64,000 bases of DNA from Pectobacterium parmentieri (GCF_001742145.1 NZ_CP015749.1:3906001-3970000), one strand, 5' to 3'. Positions 1 through 8,643 are shown, counted from the first letter of the stretch. Made by a program: numbers and translations. The notes: generated by a model from the letters alone, not told the origin.

Positions 1-2088
1 CAAGGCTTCTTCGCGCAGTATTTTTTCTGATAAATAAGGCGAAATGTCTTCACCAAACTGCTCCAATGCCGCCAACAAAGCGGCACGTACCGTTTCTCTT
101 TTTTCTTTCTTTAACAATGCATAAAGCGGAGCGATGCTGTCTTTATTTTTTATACGCGCCAGCCACTCGATCGTGGTAATACGGATTTCTTGTTTCGCGG
201 AGTGCAAACTTTCCTGTGCATTCACATGCACATTTGGCAATTTTTCAAGCAATTGCTGCGCACTCACGCGGAACGTTTTATTTTCACCTAATGCCAATTC
301 CATAATTCGGGGAATAAATTGTGCGGGGATGGTAGGGAACTTACCAAGCAACTCGAAAGCATGGCCTAATTCAAATTGTCTATATTTGTTTTCGCTCTTA
401 TTCGGCAACAGCCCCAGCGCTTCGGCAATATATTCTGGGTATTGAGAGAAAAAAGGCCAAAGCTGTTCCGGCTTAGGGAAGAGTTTCAACCCATCGTTAT
501 AGGATTCTAAACATAGCTTGGCGACTTCCCGAGCAGGATCACGGCATGCCAGTTTCTGCAAAACACTTTCAATCTGCCGTAATTCCAATCCAGCAAGAAC
601 ATGAGCTGGCGCTTCATTTTCTATTCGGGTGGTGCTTAAATTAACGTTACCATGCTCGTTGCCGAAAATAACTCTCATCGCATGATAAAGGGTAAATTCA
701 GGAAGATTGCTAATGCGTTTTTTATATTTAATAACATTAGCCTCTTCACTAGATAGAGGTGTCGCATTATTCCCCAAATTAAGTCTATCGACTAAATAAC
801 GGCAGCGATCAGCGCTAATTCCTTTTATTTCATTATAATAATTCTGCGCCCATTTATATTTATGCTTGCTCGATTTATTTTCTTCTATTTCTTTTTCTGC
901 ATTTATTTTTGCTTTTTCCACCATCTCGACCAAGTTTTCGATAAGAATGTCTTTTGCACTTTCAGGCAATGGCGTATCGGCAAGCAGCGTTAGCTCAGGT
1001 AAATCAGGAAGTTCAATATTTTTTGCCGTATCAACAACGCCAAAACGCGTAATGGCACTTTCGATACTTTTTATCACTGCCTTACTTTTTTCCAACTGCA
1101 ACGCATGCTCTAAAATATCTTTATTTTCACCCTGACGGGCAAAGAGATCGGCGGCCTGAGATCGCTGTTTTGGCGTACCATTAAACAGGATATCACTCAG
1201 ATGCATTTTAACATCGCTAGCAGGGAGAATATTCAGCAGCGGTTCCGCTTCATTGCGTACCGTTTTTCGTTGTTCCAGCGCTAATTTAACAATGACATCC
1301 GAGAATGAAATACGCAACGTTTCACGCTCGGATAAATATTTCAGGAATTGAATCAACCCGGGTGCAGAAAGCTTCTCCACCAGCGTGGTGCGAACAAATT
1401 GCGCATGATCTTCGATGTAGGCATACAAATCAGGGAGTTCAAAGAAAATATTTAACTGCGAAATATAATGTTCAGATATTTCCGCCCTATCAAAGATAGC
1501 AAATAAAATAGATTCGCCCTTATCATGGCCCTGCTCACTGGCAATCAGGTCTGCAAGAAGTTGAATACGCCAACCCGTTCGATGCATTAATTTCAGACTC
1601 TCATTGGAGGTGCTTTTTAACGTCGTAAACAGCGCATCACACAGCAAATAAATCATCCAGTTTGGCACTTCGCCTGTGGTAACTTTTATATTTTTATTTT
1701 GGCATACTGCGGCTAATACCTTTGCAAAACGTATAATTTGCTCATTGGTTAGTTCTTTACCGACTTCAGAATAAAGCTTATAGCGTGAATTTATTGCTTG
1801 CCTTATTATTTTATTATATTCATTGGAGTTGAAGCTATTATTTTGAACATACCACCAATCAACCGTGCCTGGCTTATCCAAAAGTACCGTTGCTTTATCG
1901 GCATCCAGTTGGTTTAAGGTATAAACGACCTCAGGTTCAGTGCCTGACATGACATAATCGAACAATTTTTCTGGCAACGTTTTATCAAACTCTGCAAGCG
2001 GTAATAGAGATTCTTGCAGCAATTTTTCCGTTGGCGTGATGTCCTTATTGCCAAAAAAGGGGAAAAGATCGAATAACTTCCTTATCAT
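1..2088 (-). CDS. DUF4132/MolR-like HEAT-repeat protein, 5' part only
   Basis: The reading frame is open from an ATG at 2088 to the window edge, giving 696 codons; the C-terminus lies outside. An AGGTG ribosome binding site sits about 8 nt upstream. The protein starts MIRKLFDLFPFFGNKD and is made of leucine-rich helical repeats, for example around LARIKNKDSIAPLYKALLKK near the right end, which look like HEAT repeats. Length and style resemble the very large E. coli YehF (MolR)/YehI family with a C-terminal DUF4132 domain, but that domain is not visible here, so the family call is inference. No catalytic motif is seen. The gene is clearly more AT-rich than its neighbours, which suggests horizontal transfer or an island edge. 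The function of the family is poorly known. Confidence 0.55.
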   Translation of the reverse strand, partial: MIRKLFDLFPFFGNKDITPTEKLLQESLLPLAEFDKTLPEKLFDYVMSGTEPEVVYTLNQLDADKATVLLDKPGTVDWWYVQNNSFNSNEYNKIIRQAINSRYKLYSEVGKELTNEQIIRFAKVLAAVCQNKNIKVTTGEVPNWMIYLLCDALFTTLKSTSNESLKLMHRTGWRIQLLADLIASEQGHDKGESILFAIFDRAEISEHYISQLNIFFELPDLYAYIEDHAQFVRTTLVEKLSAPGLIQFLKYLSERETLRISFSDVIVKLALEQRKTVRNEAEPLLNILPASDVKMHLSDILFNGTPKQRSQAADLFARQGENKDILEHALQLEKSKAVIKSIESAITRFGVVDTAKNIELPDLPELTLLADTPLPESAKDILIENLVEMVEKAKINAEKEIEENKSSKHKYKWAQNYYNEIKGISADRCRYLVDRLNLGNNATPLSSEEANVIKYKKRISNLPEFTLYHAMRVIFGNEHGNVNLSTTRIENEAPAHVLAGLELRQIESVLQKLACRDPAREVAKLCLESYNDGLKLFPKPEQLWPFFSQYPEYIAEALGLLPNKSENKYRQFELGHAFELLGKFPTIPAQFIPRIMELALGENKTFRVSAQQLLEKLPNVHVNAQESLHSAKQEIRITTIEWLARIKNKDSIAPLYALLKKEKRETVRAALLAALEQFGEDISPYLSEKILREEAL

Positions 2089-2323
2089 GACGGCACCTAA
2101 TTATTTATAGACAAATAATACTTTTAGCATGAATTTAGCCCATTCTCAATTTGAAAACTAATGTTTTTTTACAAAATTTAGTTTTGCTTATTTTTGTTTT
2201 TATAGCAAATAAAACCAGCCAATCTAATTCTTATCCAAAAATTCAGGTAAAAATAGAATAAATTGGAAACATCTCAATATTAATGAAAATGAAAACGTAT
2301 GCTTTTTTCGACCCTTTTTCTGA
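2089..2323. other. AT-rich intergenic region upstream of the DUF4132 gene
   Basis: Very AT-rich, non-coding stretch that should hold the promoter of the leftward DUF4132 gene. I see runs of T and A but no convincing sigma-70 pair, operator or small gene. Its composition matches the DUF4132 gene rather than the cpx region. Confidence 0.4.
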
Positions 2324-2346
2324 TAAAAAAACCACCGAATCGGGGT
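2324..2346 (-). terminator. Rho-independent terminator, leftward
   Basis: On the minus strand the sequence forms a short stem (ACC-CCG, loop ATT, CGG-GGT with one bulged T) followed directly by seven T residues. It lies just beyond the decayed HicA-like fragment and was probably the terminator of that unit. Confidence 0.5.
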
Positions 2347-2389
2347 AGTGTTAAGCCTGTTTCATACGTTCGCTCAGCGGCTGCGATGG

Positions 2390-2545
2390 TCAGTCGTTCC
2401 CCAAATGATTCAGTAACGCAGTGATGAGTGATTCAATATCAGATCATTTAATACCCGAAAGTACTGGCGTTTTAAACATGTGGCTCAGCGTTTCCCGTTG
2501 CTTCTTCCGTAGACTGGATATTTTCCCCCGTATTGCCAATTCCAT
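2390..2545 (-). pseudogene. Decayed HicA-family toxin fragment
   Basis: From ATG at 2545 the minus strand reads RKKQRETLSHMF, then KTPVLSGIK, then a TGA stop at 2446-2444, then SDIESLITAL. Members of one HicA toxin family typically read RKTLEAIF...P(V)..GIKW.DIE.L..ALG, so the TGA sits exactly where the conserved Trp (TGG) is expected. After the second stop at 2392-2390 the family's Gly-Ser-Arg and HRPHP regions cannot be found. No hicB follows. The near-palindrome GAAGTCAAATGACTTC at 2586-2609 upstream may be the old autoregulatory site. The family assignment comes from recalled motif similarity, not a search. Confidence 0.42.
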
Positions 2546-2620
2546 GATGTCATTTCTTGAAGTCGTTATAAATAGGGTTTACTTGAAGTCAAATGACTTC
2601 TTTCAACATTAAAAAATCCC

Positions 2621-2680
2621 AAAAAAAAACCCTCCATCATGGAGGGCAAAAAGACAGGGATGGTGTCTATGGCAAGGAAA
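2621..2680 (-). ncRNA. cpxQ: CpxQ sRNA (cpxP 3' UTR)
   Basis: The minus strand downstream of cpxP carries TTTTCCTTGCCATAGAC followed by ACCATCCCTGTC, the conserved seed region of the Hfq-dependent sRNA CpxQ. CpxQ is released from the 3' end of cpxP mRNA by RNase E in E. coli and Salmonella. It ends in a strong terminator: stem CCCTCCAT/ATGGAGGG (2630-2646) followed by nine T. In the known system CpxQ represses inner-membrane and periplasmic protein mRNAs during Cpx stress. The processed 5' end near 2680 is inferred by comparison; the terminator hairpin itself differs in sequence from that of E. coli. Confidence 0.85.
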
Positions 2681-2750
2681 AACAGGGTGTGTACCTACTA
2701 CACATTTACTACTCGGACTGCACTACGCTTACAGACTACTTACTACACTA

Positions 2751-3275
2751 CTACTCGGGACTATCTGTCTCAGTATGGTTTGTCGTACCTGGTGGTGGCG
2801 CGGCCATCTGATTAAACATGGATATCTGCTGCTGCATCTCTTTCATACGTTGCTTATGCTTCAGCTCTAAAATGTCTTTCTGCGCTGGCGTCAGCAGGTT
2901 ATACATTTGGTTGCGCACTCGGGTCATCTGAATCTGACGCTCAATCTGCACACTCATCATTCGGGTTATCTGCGCTCGCACTGCCGCTTCATCAAACGTT
3001 TCCGCCGTCACCAACTGATGCATGGCTTTAACATCGTCGGTATTAAACGCCGGTTTGTCCTGACGGCTCTGGTGCATCAAATCACGCATTTGCTGGCGCT
3101 GTTGCTCCGTCAGCCTCACGCCATCGAACATACCTTGCTGGCTGGATGCGCCTTTAGCGGCGGAATCATCACTATGCCAGCCGCTCACCAGAGCATCCCC
3201 ATTCTCTGCTGCAGAGGCGGTAAAAGTGCCTAACATAAGCAGTGAAGCAAGAGATAAGGTTGCGAACTGTTGCAT
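2751..3275 (-). CDS. cpxP: CpxP, periplasmic Cpx-pathway adaptor
   Basis: A 174-aa exported protein in the LTXXQ/Spy family; E. coli CpxP is 166 aa. It inhibits the sensor CpxA and helps deliver misfolded periplasmic proteins to DegP. The start at 3275 is chosen because GGAGAG lies 6 nt upstream and MQQFATLSLASLLMLGT...ASA makes a proper signal peptide; the longer upstream frame has none. Both family motifs are visible: LTEQQRQQM and LTPAQKDIL, on a long helical, Met/Gln-rich body. It is divergent from cpxRA across a CpxR box, and its 3' UTR yields CpxQ. The tail is Pro-rich (AAPPPGTT). Confidence 0.93.
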   Translation of the reverse strand: MQQFATLSLASLLMLGTFTASAAENGDALVSGWHSDDSAAKGASSQQGMFDGVRLTEQQRQQMRDLMHQSRQDKPAFNTDDVKAMHQLVTAETFDEAAVRAQITRMMSVQIERQIQMTRVRNQMYNLLTPAQKDILELKHKQRMKEMQQQISMFNQMAAPPPGTTNHTETDSPE

Positions 3276-3359
3276 CAATAACTCTCCAGAGCGGTACGTC
3301 ATTTTGTGAATCAATGAGCATGAGTCTACGCATCTTGCTGCAAACATCCGTCAGAGGAT

Positions 3360-3374
3360 GTAAAACTACGTAAA
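3360..3374. promoter_or_regulatory. CpxR box between cpxP and cpxR
   Basis: GTAAAACTACGTAAA is a perfect match to the CpxR consensus GTAAA-N5-GTAAA. It lies 85 nt upstream of the cpxP start and 54 nt upstream of the cpxR start, so it can drive stress induction of cpxP and autoregulation of cpxRA. Confidence 0.9.
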
Positions 3375-3428
3375 GTCATGGAATAGCGCTAATCTATGTC
3401 GTATTTTGCCCTTGGAGGTAGAGAAAAC

Positions 3429-4127
3429 ATGAATAAAATTCTGTTGGTTGATGACGATAAAGAGCTGACCGCTTTATTGAAAGAGTTGCTCGAAATGGAA
3501 GGTTTTAACGTCGTTGTCGCCTACGACGGCGAGCAGGCGTTACAGATAGTCGATAACACCATTGACCTGTTATTACTGGATGTGATGATGCCGAAGAAAA
3601 ACGGTATCGATACATTAAAAGAACTACGGCAACAGCATCAAACGCCGGTCATCATGTTGACCGCTCGCGGCAGTGAATTAGATCGCGTTCTTGGCCTGGA
3701 GCTGGGTGCCGACGATTATCTACCGAAGCCCTTTAACGACAGGGAGCTGGTGGCACGCATTCGCGCGATCCTCCGACGCTCCAACTGGACCGATCAACAG
3801 CAGGCGGGTGATAACAGCGCACCGACGCTGGAAGTCGACGGCCTGCGTCTGAACCCCGGACGGCAGGAAGCCAGCTTTGACGATGTTGTACTGGATCTAA
3901 CGGGCACCGAATTCACGCTGCTCTACCTGCTGGCACAGCGGCTGGGACAGGTGGTTTCGCGCGAGCATTTAAGTCAGGAAGTTCTGGGGAAACGGCTGAC
4001 GCCGTTTGACCGCGCGATCGACATGCATATCTCGAACCTGCGGCGTAAATTGCCAGAACGTAAGGACAGTTTACCCTGGTTTAAAACGCTGCGTGGACGA
4101 GGCTACTTGATGGTATCGGCTGCATGA
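3429..4127 (+). CDS. cpxR: CpxR response regulator
   Basis: An OmpR/PhoB-type transcription factor of 232 aa, the same length as E. coli CpxR. The receiver domain (about 1-120) has the acidic pair DDD at 8-10, phosphoacceptor Asp51 in LLLLDVMMPKK, and the Thr and Lys of MLTAR and LPKPF. A winged-helix DNA-binding domain fills the C-terminal 100 residues (DMHISNLRRKL). The start at 3429 follows GGAGG 9-10 nt upstream; an upstream in-frame ATG at 3396 lacks a site and would add 11 residues. It overlaps cpxA by 4 nt (ATGA), so the two are translationally coupled. It activates cpxP and other envelope-stress genes. Confidence 0.95.
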   Translation: MNKILLVDDDKELTALLKELLEMEGFNVVVAYDGEQALQIVDNTIDLLLLDVMMPKKNGIDTLKELRQQHQTPVIMLTARGSELDRVLGLELGADDYLPKPFNDRELVARIRAILRRSNWTDQQQAGDNSAPTLEVDGLRLNPGRQEASFDDVVLDLTGTEFTLLYLLAQRLGQVVSREHLSQEVLGKRLTPFDRAIDMHISNLRRKLPERKDSLPWFKTLRGRGYLMVSAA

Positions 4128-5494
4128 TCAATAGTTTGACCGCCCGTATCTTTGCCATTTTTTGGTTAACGCTGGCGCTGGTACTCATGCTGGTTCTGAT
4201 GGTGCCCAAGCTGGACTCGCGCCAGCTTACCGCCTTGCTGGAAAATGAGCAGCGGCAGGGCATCATGCTGGAACAGCACATTGAAGCAGACCTCGCCAAC
4301 ACCCCTGCCAACGATCTGCGCTGGTGGCTACGGCTATTCTGGGTGCTGGAGAAGTGGGCTCCACCAGGACAGCGCCTGTTTCTGGTCACCAGCGAAGGAC
4401 GGATCTTTGGCGCAGAGAAACATGAAACGCCAATCGTGCGTAATTTTATTGGATTGTCGGATAACGCCGATCACCCGCAAAAGAAAAATTACGGCCGCAT
4501 TGAGCTTCTCGGTCCCTTTGCCGTCCGGGATGGTGATGACAACTATCAACTTTACCTGATTCGTCCTGCCAATAGCCCGCAGTCAGATTTCATTAGCCTG
4601 CTGTTTGACCGCCCTTTGCTGCTGCTGATTTTCACTATGTTGATCAGTTCACCGCTATTGCTCTGGCTCGCCTGGAGCCTGGCGAAACCCGCGCGTAAAC
4701 TCAAGCACGCCGCCGATGAAGTCGCCAAAGGTAATTTACGCCAGCATCCTGAATTGGAATCTGGCCCGCAGGAATTTCAGGCGACGGGCGTCAGCTTTAA
4801 CCAGATGGTCAGTGCGCTGGAACGGATGGTGACCGCACAGCAACGTCTGCTGTCAGATATCTCTCACGAGCTGCGCACACCGCTGACGCGCTTGCAACTG
4901 GCAACGGCGCTGCTGCGTCGGCGTCAGGGAGAAGGCAATGAGCTAAATCGTATCGAGACGGAAACCCAGCGGCTCGACAGCATGATTAACGACCTGCTGG
5001 TGCTGTCACGCAATCAGCACAAGAACGAACTGACCCGCGAGTTCTTGCATGCCGATGAACTATGGGGCAATGTGCTGGACGATGCCGCCTTTGAAGCCGA
5101 GCAGGTGGGTAAAACGCTGGAAGTCCCTTACCCTCCAGGGCCGTGGATGCTCTTCGGCAACCCCGCCTCACTCGACAGCGCACTGGAGAATATCGTGCGC
5201 AACGCGCTGCGTTATTCTCACAGCCACATTGAAGTCGCCTTCTCGGTGGATAATCAGGGCATCACCATTAAAGTGGATGACGATGGCCCCGGCGTTAGCC
5301 CGGAAGATCGTGAACAGATTTTCCGTCCTTTCTATCGAACAGATGAAGCGCGTGACCGCGAATCTGGCGGAAGCGGTTTGGGACTCGCCATCGTCGAAAC
5401 GGCGATTACACAACACAAAGGGTGGGTAAAAGCGGAAGACAGCCCGCTGGGTGGATTGCGCTTAATCATCTGGCTGCCGTTGCATCAACGGTAA
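4124..5494 (+). CDS. cpxA: CpxA sensor histidine kinase
   Basis: Inner-membrane sensor kinase/phosphatase of 456 aa; E. coli CpxA is 457. TM1 spans roughly residues 8-28, a periplasmic domain follows, and TM2 is near 163-185. A HAMP linker then leads to the dimerisation helix with phospho-accepting His248 in LSDISHELRTPLTR. The ATPase domain shows the N box (ENIVRNALRYS), the G1 box (DDDGPGV) and the G2 box (GGSGLGLAI). It senses misfolded envelope proteins and is held off by CpxP. It is co-transcribed with cpxR, with a 4-nt overlap. Confidence 0.95.
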   Translation: MINSLTARIFAIFWLTLALVLMLVLMVPKLDSRQLTALLENEQRQGIMLEQHIEADLANTPANDLRWWLRLFWVLEKWAPPGQRLFLVTSEGRIFGAEKHETPIVRNFIGLSDNADHPQKKNYGRIELLGPFAVRDGDDNYQLYLIRPANSPQSDFISLLFDRPLLLLIFTMLISSPLLLWLAWSLAKPARKLKHAADEVAKGNLRQHPELESGPQEFQATGVSFNQMVSALERMVTAQQRLLSDISHELRTPLTRLQLATALLRRRQGEGNELNRIETETQRLDSMINDLLVLSRNQHKNELTREFLHADELWGNVLDDAAFEAEQVGKTLEVPYPPGPWMLFGNPASLDSALENIVRNALRYSHSHIEVAFSVDNQGITIKVDDDGPGVSPEDREQIFRPFYRTDEARDRESGGSGLGLAIVETAITQHKGWVKAEDSPLGGLRLIIWLPLHQR

Positions 5495-5528
5495 ATCAGA
5501 CAACCTCTTTCCTACCGCTACATCCTCT

Positions 5529-5550
5529 CAGGTGCCCGCACGGGCACCTG
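5529..5550. terminator. Perfect inverted repeat after cpxA
   Basis: CAGGTGCCCG at 5529-5538 pairs with CGGGCACCTG at 5541-5550, a 10-bp perfect stem. Only a weak T-rich tail (TTCTGTTT) follows some nucleotides later, so it may terminate cpxRA weakly or protect the mRNA 3' end. Confidence 0.6.
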
Positions 5551-5658
5551 CCACGTTCTGTTTATCTCCCCAGCATTGAGTTTTTTACACGATTGCGTAG
5601 AGTGATCCCACTCATGCCGAAAACAGGTAAGACCCGTGTTGAATGAAGGATACCAACC

Positions 5659-7833
5659 ATGAAAGGAGTAACGCTGCTGGCTGGCGTACTGACCGCGTTA
5701 ATGAGCAGTCAGGCATTCAGTTCCAGCGATGGAGCCTGCGGATTTTCCGACTCAGAGTGTGGCATGCCTGCTCTGCCTTATCTGCAGCCGGGCAATGACA
5801 CACGCGCTAACCTGATGTTGCTGCAAAGCCGCCTCCACAACATGTCGCTTCCGTTACCTCATCCTTTGCCCGATCAAACGCGTTCACGTATCGACCCTTT
5901 CACGGCCTATCGAGTCATGGGGATTGCGGCGACGGAAACGCCTCAGACATCAGAGGCAGGAGAAGACGTCACGGCTGATGCCCCTTACCTCTCGACGCTC
6001 AACAAAGCGAAGCAACTGAATCTTCCTTTGTCCGTTCAGGGCACCGTCTCCACGTTTTCACCTGACGACAATGAAGGACGGCATATTTCCAATGCGCTCT
6101 CCACATTGGAAGCGTTTTTTGACGTCCTGCTGGCAGACAAACAGCTCACCGGGGAACAGCGCACGCTGCTGGCACATCAGCGAGTGAATATCCTCAACCC
6201 ACTGTATACCAAAGAGGCGCTGAACGAGGGTCTTGTCAGCCTGCCGGACGAAGGACATGCTGGCGCGCTCATGCAATATCTGTTTGCGGCACTGGCGTTT
6301 TATCAGGGCCACTTTGATGAGGCAGAAAACGGCTTTCAGGCGTTAACGTCTTCGTCACAGCCGTGGGTAGCGGAAACCTCGCGCTACATGTTGATTCGCG
6401 TGGCAATTAATAAAGCCATGGAAAACGCGTTAGATGAGTACAACATGTTCGACGCCAGTAAAGCCGATAAAGACACGGCGCAACTGGCCGTTAAGCGTAT
6501 TGATGATTATCTGAAACAGTATCCAGAGGGGCAATACATCGATTCCGCTAACGGGCTATATCGCCGCGCTTACTGGATCATGAACGATATGGATGCCTTA
6601 GCGAAAACGTACCAACATGAGCTGGACAACACCGCCGATATCGAAACCCTTCTTGAATTGAGCGATGAGATCGACAACAAGCTGCTGGAAAATAGGCAGT
6701 TCACCAGCGCACCAGGCAGCGCGCCGTTGACGATGGTGCAAGATCTCAAACGCTTGCGTTCAGACGAAGGCTGGCTGGCATTACCCACCTTATCCGCCGA
6801 CGAGTTGGCTACGCAGAAACCGCTGTTTGAGCAAGGTAATATGCAGGAAGCGTTCAGCTACCTTCAGGCCGCCCAGTTGTTTTATACTCAAAAAGATTAC
6901 GCAGCCGTAGTTAACAGCGTTCCCATGACACAAGCGAACGATCTCACTGATACTGTGCGTTTCAGCCTGCAAGTATTACGCGGCCGAGCGCTGGTGCGTC
7001 TGGAACGCTGGGATCAGGCGGAAGCACACTGGCGTCAACTGTTAACGCAAAAAATGGGGTATACCCAAAATCAGTTCCTGCAATTAGCGCTGGCAGAAAC
7101 GCTGGTTAAAGCGGGCCACCCGGAGCGCGTCTTTGCTGCCGATAGCCCGGTGAAAAACCTGCGTTTCCGTTCCGCCGTGCTGAAGATTAGCGCCAACGCC
7201 GATTTGCTCCGTCAGCAAACAGGCCCACAGCAGAGCCATGAAGAGCGGGCTATCGCGCTGCATACGCTGTTAACCAAATCACTAACCCACGGTGATTACG
7301 CCAGCTATCTCAAAGATGTTCAGTTGCGAAAAGACATCGCACCGCTGGTCAGCAGCGAAAATCAAAGCTGGAATCAGGAAGATTTAACGGCCTTTGATTG
7401 GGACGGCAGCGACACCGAGGAAGACTATCAATGCTCGGCACTGGATAGCGTAGTCGCAACGCTGAACCAGCGCCCCAATGACGCCCGTGCGACTAACTGC
7501 CTCGGCGAATTCTTCCTGCGTACTAATAACAGTGTGGGCTTCGATTGGGGTGAAGGCAGTATGTTGAGCGGACTCACCAACGCGCCAACGCAATTCGTCG
7601 GTGCCGAATATAACCGTCTGGATGGTTATATGAAGGTGATCGCCGATCCGAAAGCGCCACCGGAAGACAAAACCTACGCCCTGTATCGCGCGGTCTACTG
7701 CTATGCGCCGAGTGGCTATAACGACTGTGGCCCACAGGAAATCAGCAAGGCAACCCGCAAAGCCTGGTTTACTCAACTGAAAACCAAATACAAAGGCAGC
7801 GTGTGGGCAGACAAGCTCGATTATTACTGGTAA
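5659..7833 (+). CDS. Large exported repeat (TPR-like) protein, function unknown
   Basis: A 724-aa protein I do not recognise as a characterised family. The start follows an AAGGA site (5647-5651) and gives a signal peptide MKGVTLLAGVLTALMSSQAFS, so the product is periplasmic or outer-membrane associated; there is no lipobox. Much of the body is alpha-helical with TPR-like stretches, for example AFYQGHFDEAENGFQAL, LERWDQAEAHWRQLL and LAETLVKAGH. Cysteines come in close pairs (ACGFSDSEC; CSALD...NCLG; YCYAPSGYNDC), suggesting disulfides. It sits 164 nt after cpxA and overlaps the following DUF3142 gene by 31 nt, so the two are almost certainly one operon. A role in the envelope is inference only. 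Confidence 0.75.
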   Translation: MKGVTLLAGVLTALMSSQAFSSSDGACGFSDSECGMPALPYLQPGNDTRANLMLLQSRLHNMSLPLPHPLPDQTRSRIDPFTAYRVMGIAATETPQTSEAGEDVTADAPYLSTLNKAKQLNLPLSVQGTVSTFSPDDNEGRHISNALSTLEAFFDVLLADKQLTGEQRTLLAHQRVNILNPLYTKEALNEGLVSLPDEGHAGALMQYLFAALAFYQGHFDEAENGFQALTSSSQPWVAETSRYMLIRVAINKAMENALDEYNMFDASKADKDTAQLAVKRIDDYLKQYPEGQYIDSANGLYRRAYWIMNDMDALAKTYQHELDNTADIETLLELSDEIDNKLLENRQFTSAPGSAPLTMVQDLKRLRSDEGWLALPTLSADELATQKPLFEQGNMQEAFSYLQAAQLFYTQKDYAAVVNSVPMTQANDLTDTVRFSLQVLRGRALVRLERWDQAEAHWRQLLTQKMGYTQNQFLQLALAETLVKAGHPERVFAADSPVKNLRFRSAVLKISANADLLRQQTGPQQSHEERAIALHTLLTKSLTHGDYASYLKDVQLRKDIAPLVSSENQSWNQEDLTAFDWDGSDTEEDYQCSALDSVVATLNQRPNDARATNCLGEFFLRTNNSVGFDWGEGSMLSGLTNAPTQFVGAEYNRLDGYMKVIADPKAPPEDKTYALYRAVYCYAPSGYNDCGPQEISKATRKAWFTQLKTKYKGSVWADKLDYYW

Positions 7834-8612
7834 CGCCGTCAATCGTGCTGGCCTGCCTACTCTCGTTTTGTACGCAGGCCGCCCCCATTAACGCTGCACC
7901 TTCAACCGTCAACGCGGCGAACGCCACCGTCGACGCGACGCGTTATCAGGATTTTTGGCTATGGGCCGCCGTGCGGCCACAACCAATTCTGCATCAGGCA
8001 CAGACGCTGTATCTGCATCAGGGAGAGGTCGCCCGCCGTCAGGGCAACGTCGTTTTCCTGCGTCAGGGAATTCCGCCCAGCCAACTGCGCGTTAACCGCG
8101 TCTGGCTGGCTTTCCGTATGACCACGCTGGAGTTGTCCGATCGCCACCTGAACCGGATGCTAACATTACGGGAAAAGTGGCAACGCCACGATAATCAGGT
8201 TGTCGGAATTCAGATAGATTTTGACGCGAAAAGCTATCAACTTGCGGGCTATGTCGCGTTCTTAACACAATTACGCGAGCGTTTACCCGAAGATTGTCAG
8301 CTCAGTATCACGGGGCTGCTCGACTGGTCGAAAACGGGGGATGTCTCCGCACTGAATCGCTTACAGGGCAAGCTGGATGAAGTGGTAGTGCAAACCTATC
8401 AGGGACGCAACACCATTACCAACTACGCCGAGTACCTGCCCGCGCTGATGAAGCTGACCCTGCCGTTCCGGCTAGGGCTGGTACAAAACGGCAAGTGGGA
8501 AAAACAGTGGCAGCAGCGCCTTGCCACTTCACCGTATTATCGCGGGGAAGTGGTCTTTCTGGTGAACCCACTAGCGAAGAAATCACCACCGCGCAGCAGT
8601 AAGACTGAGTGA
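7803..8612 (+). CDS. DUF3142 exported protein
   Basis: A 269-aa protein from a GTG start at 7803, overlapping the end of the previous gene by 31 nt. The N-terminus is hydrophobic (LLLVTPSIVLACLLSF) and followed by an Ala-rich stretch, consistent with a signal peptide. The body matches DUF3142 in style: WLWAAVRPQPIL, then a VGIQIDFDAKSY strand with acidic residues, SITGLLDW, and VVVQTYQGRNT. That layout is reminiscent of TIM-barrel glycosidase-like folds, but no catalytic assignment can be made. The overlap points to translational coupling with the 724-aa repeat protein. The start codon is uncertain because the frame upstream is short. Confidence 0.75.
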   Translation: MGRQARLLLVTPSIVLACLLSFCTQAAPINAAPSTVNAANATVDATRYQDFWLWAAVRPQPILHQAQTLYLHQGEVARRQGNVVFLRQGIPPSQLRVNRVWLAFRMTTLELSDRHLNRMLTLREKWQRHDNQVVGIQIDFDAKSYQLAGYVAFLTQLRERLPEDCQLSITGLLDWSKTGDVSALNRLQGKLDEVVVQTYQGRNTITNYAEYLPALMKLTLPFRLGLVQNGKWEKQWQQRLATSPYYRGEVVFLVNPLAKKSPPRSSKTE

Positions 8613-8613
8613 C

Positions 8614-8642
8614 TATATGTAGCTACATTGTGGCTACATATA
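8614..8642. terminator. Bidirectional hairpin between the DUF3142 gene and trmL
   Basis: TATATGTAGC at 8614-8623 pairs with GCTACATATA at 8633-8642 around a 9-nt loop. It separates two convergent genes and ends 2 nt before the trmL stop codon. Confidence 0.65.
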
Positions 8643-8643
8643 A

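Noticed and set aside
2421..2612. 63-aa rightward frame
   Set aside because: It is antisense to the HicA-like fragment and has no start site or protein features.
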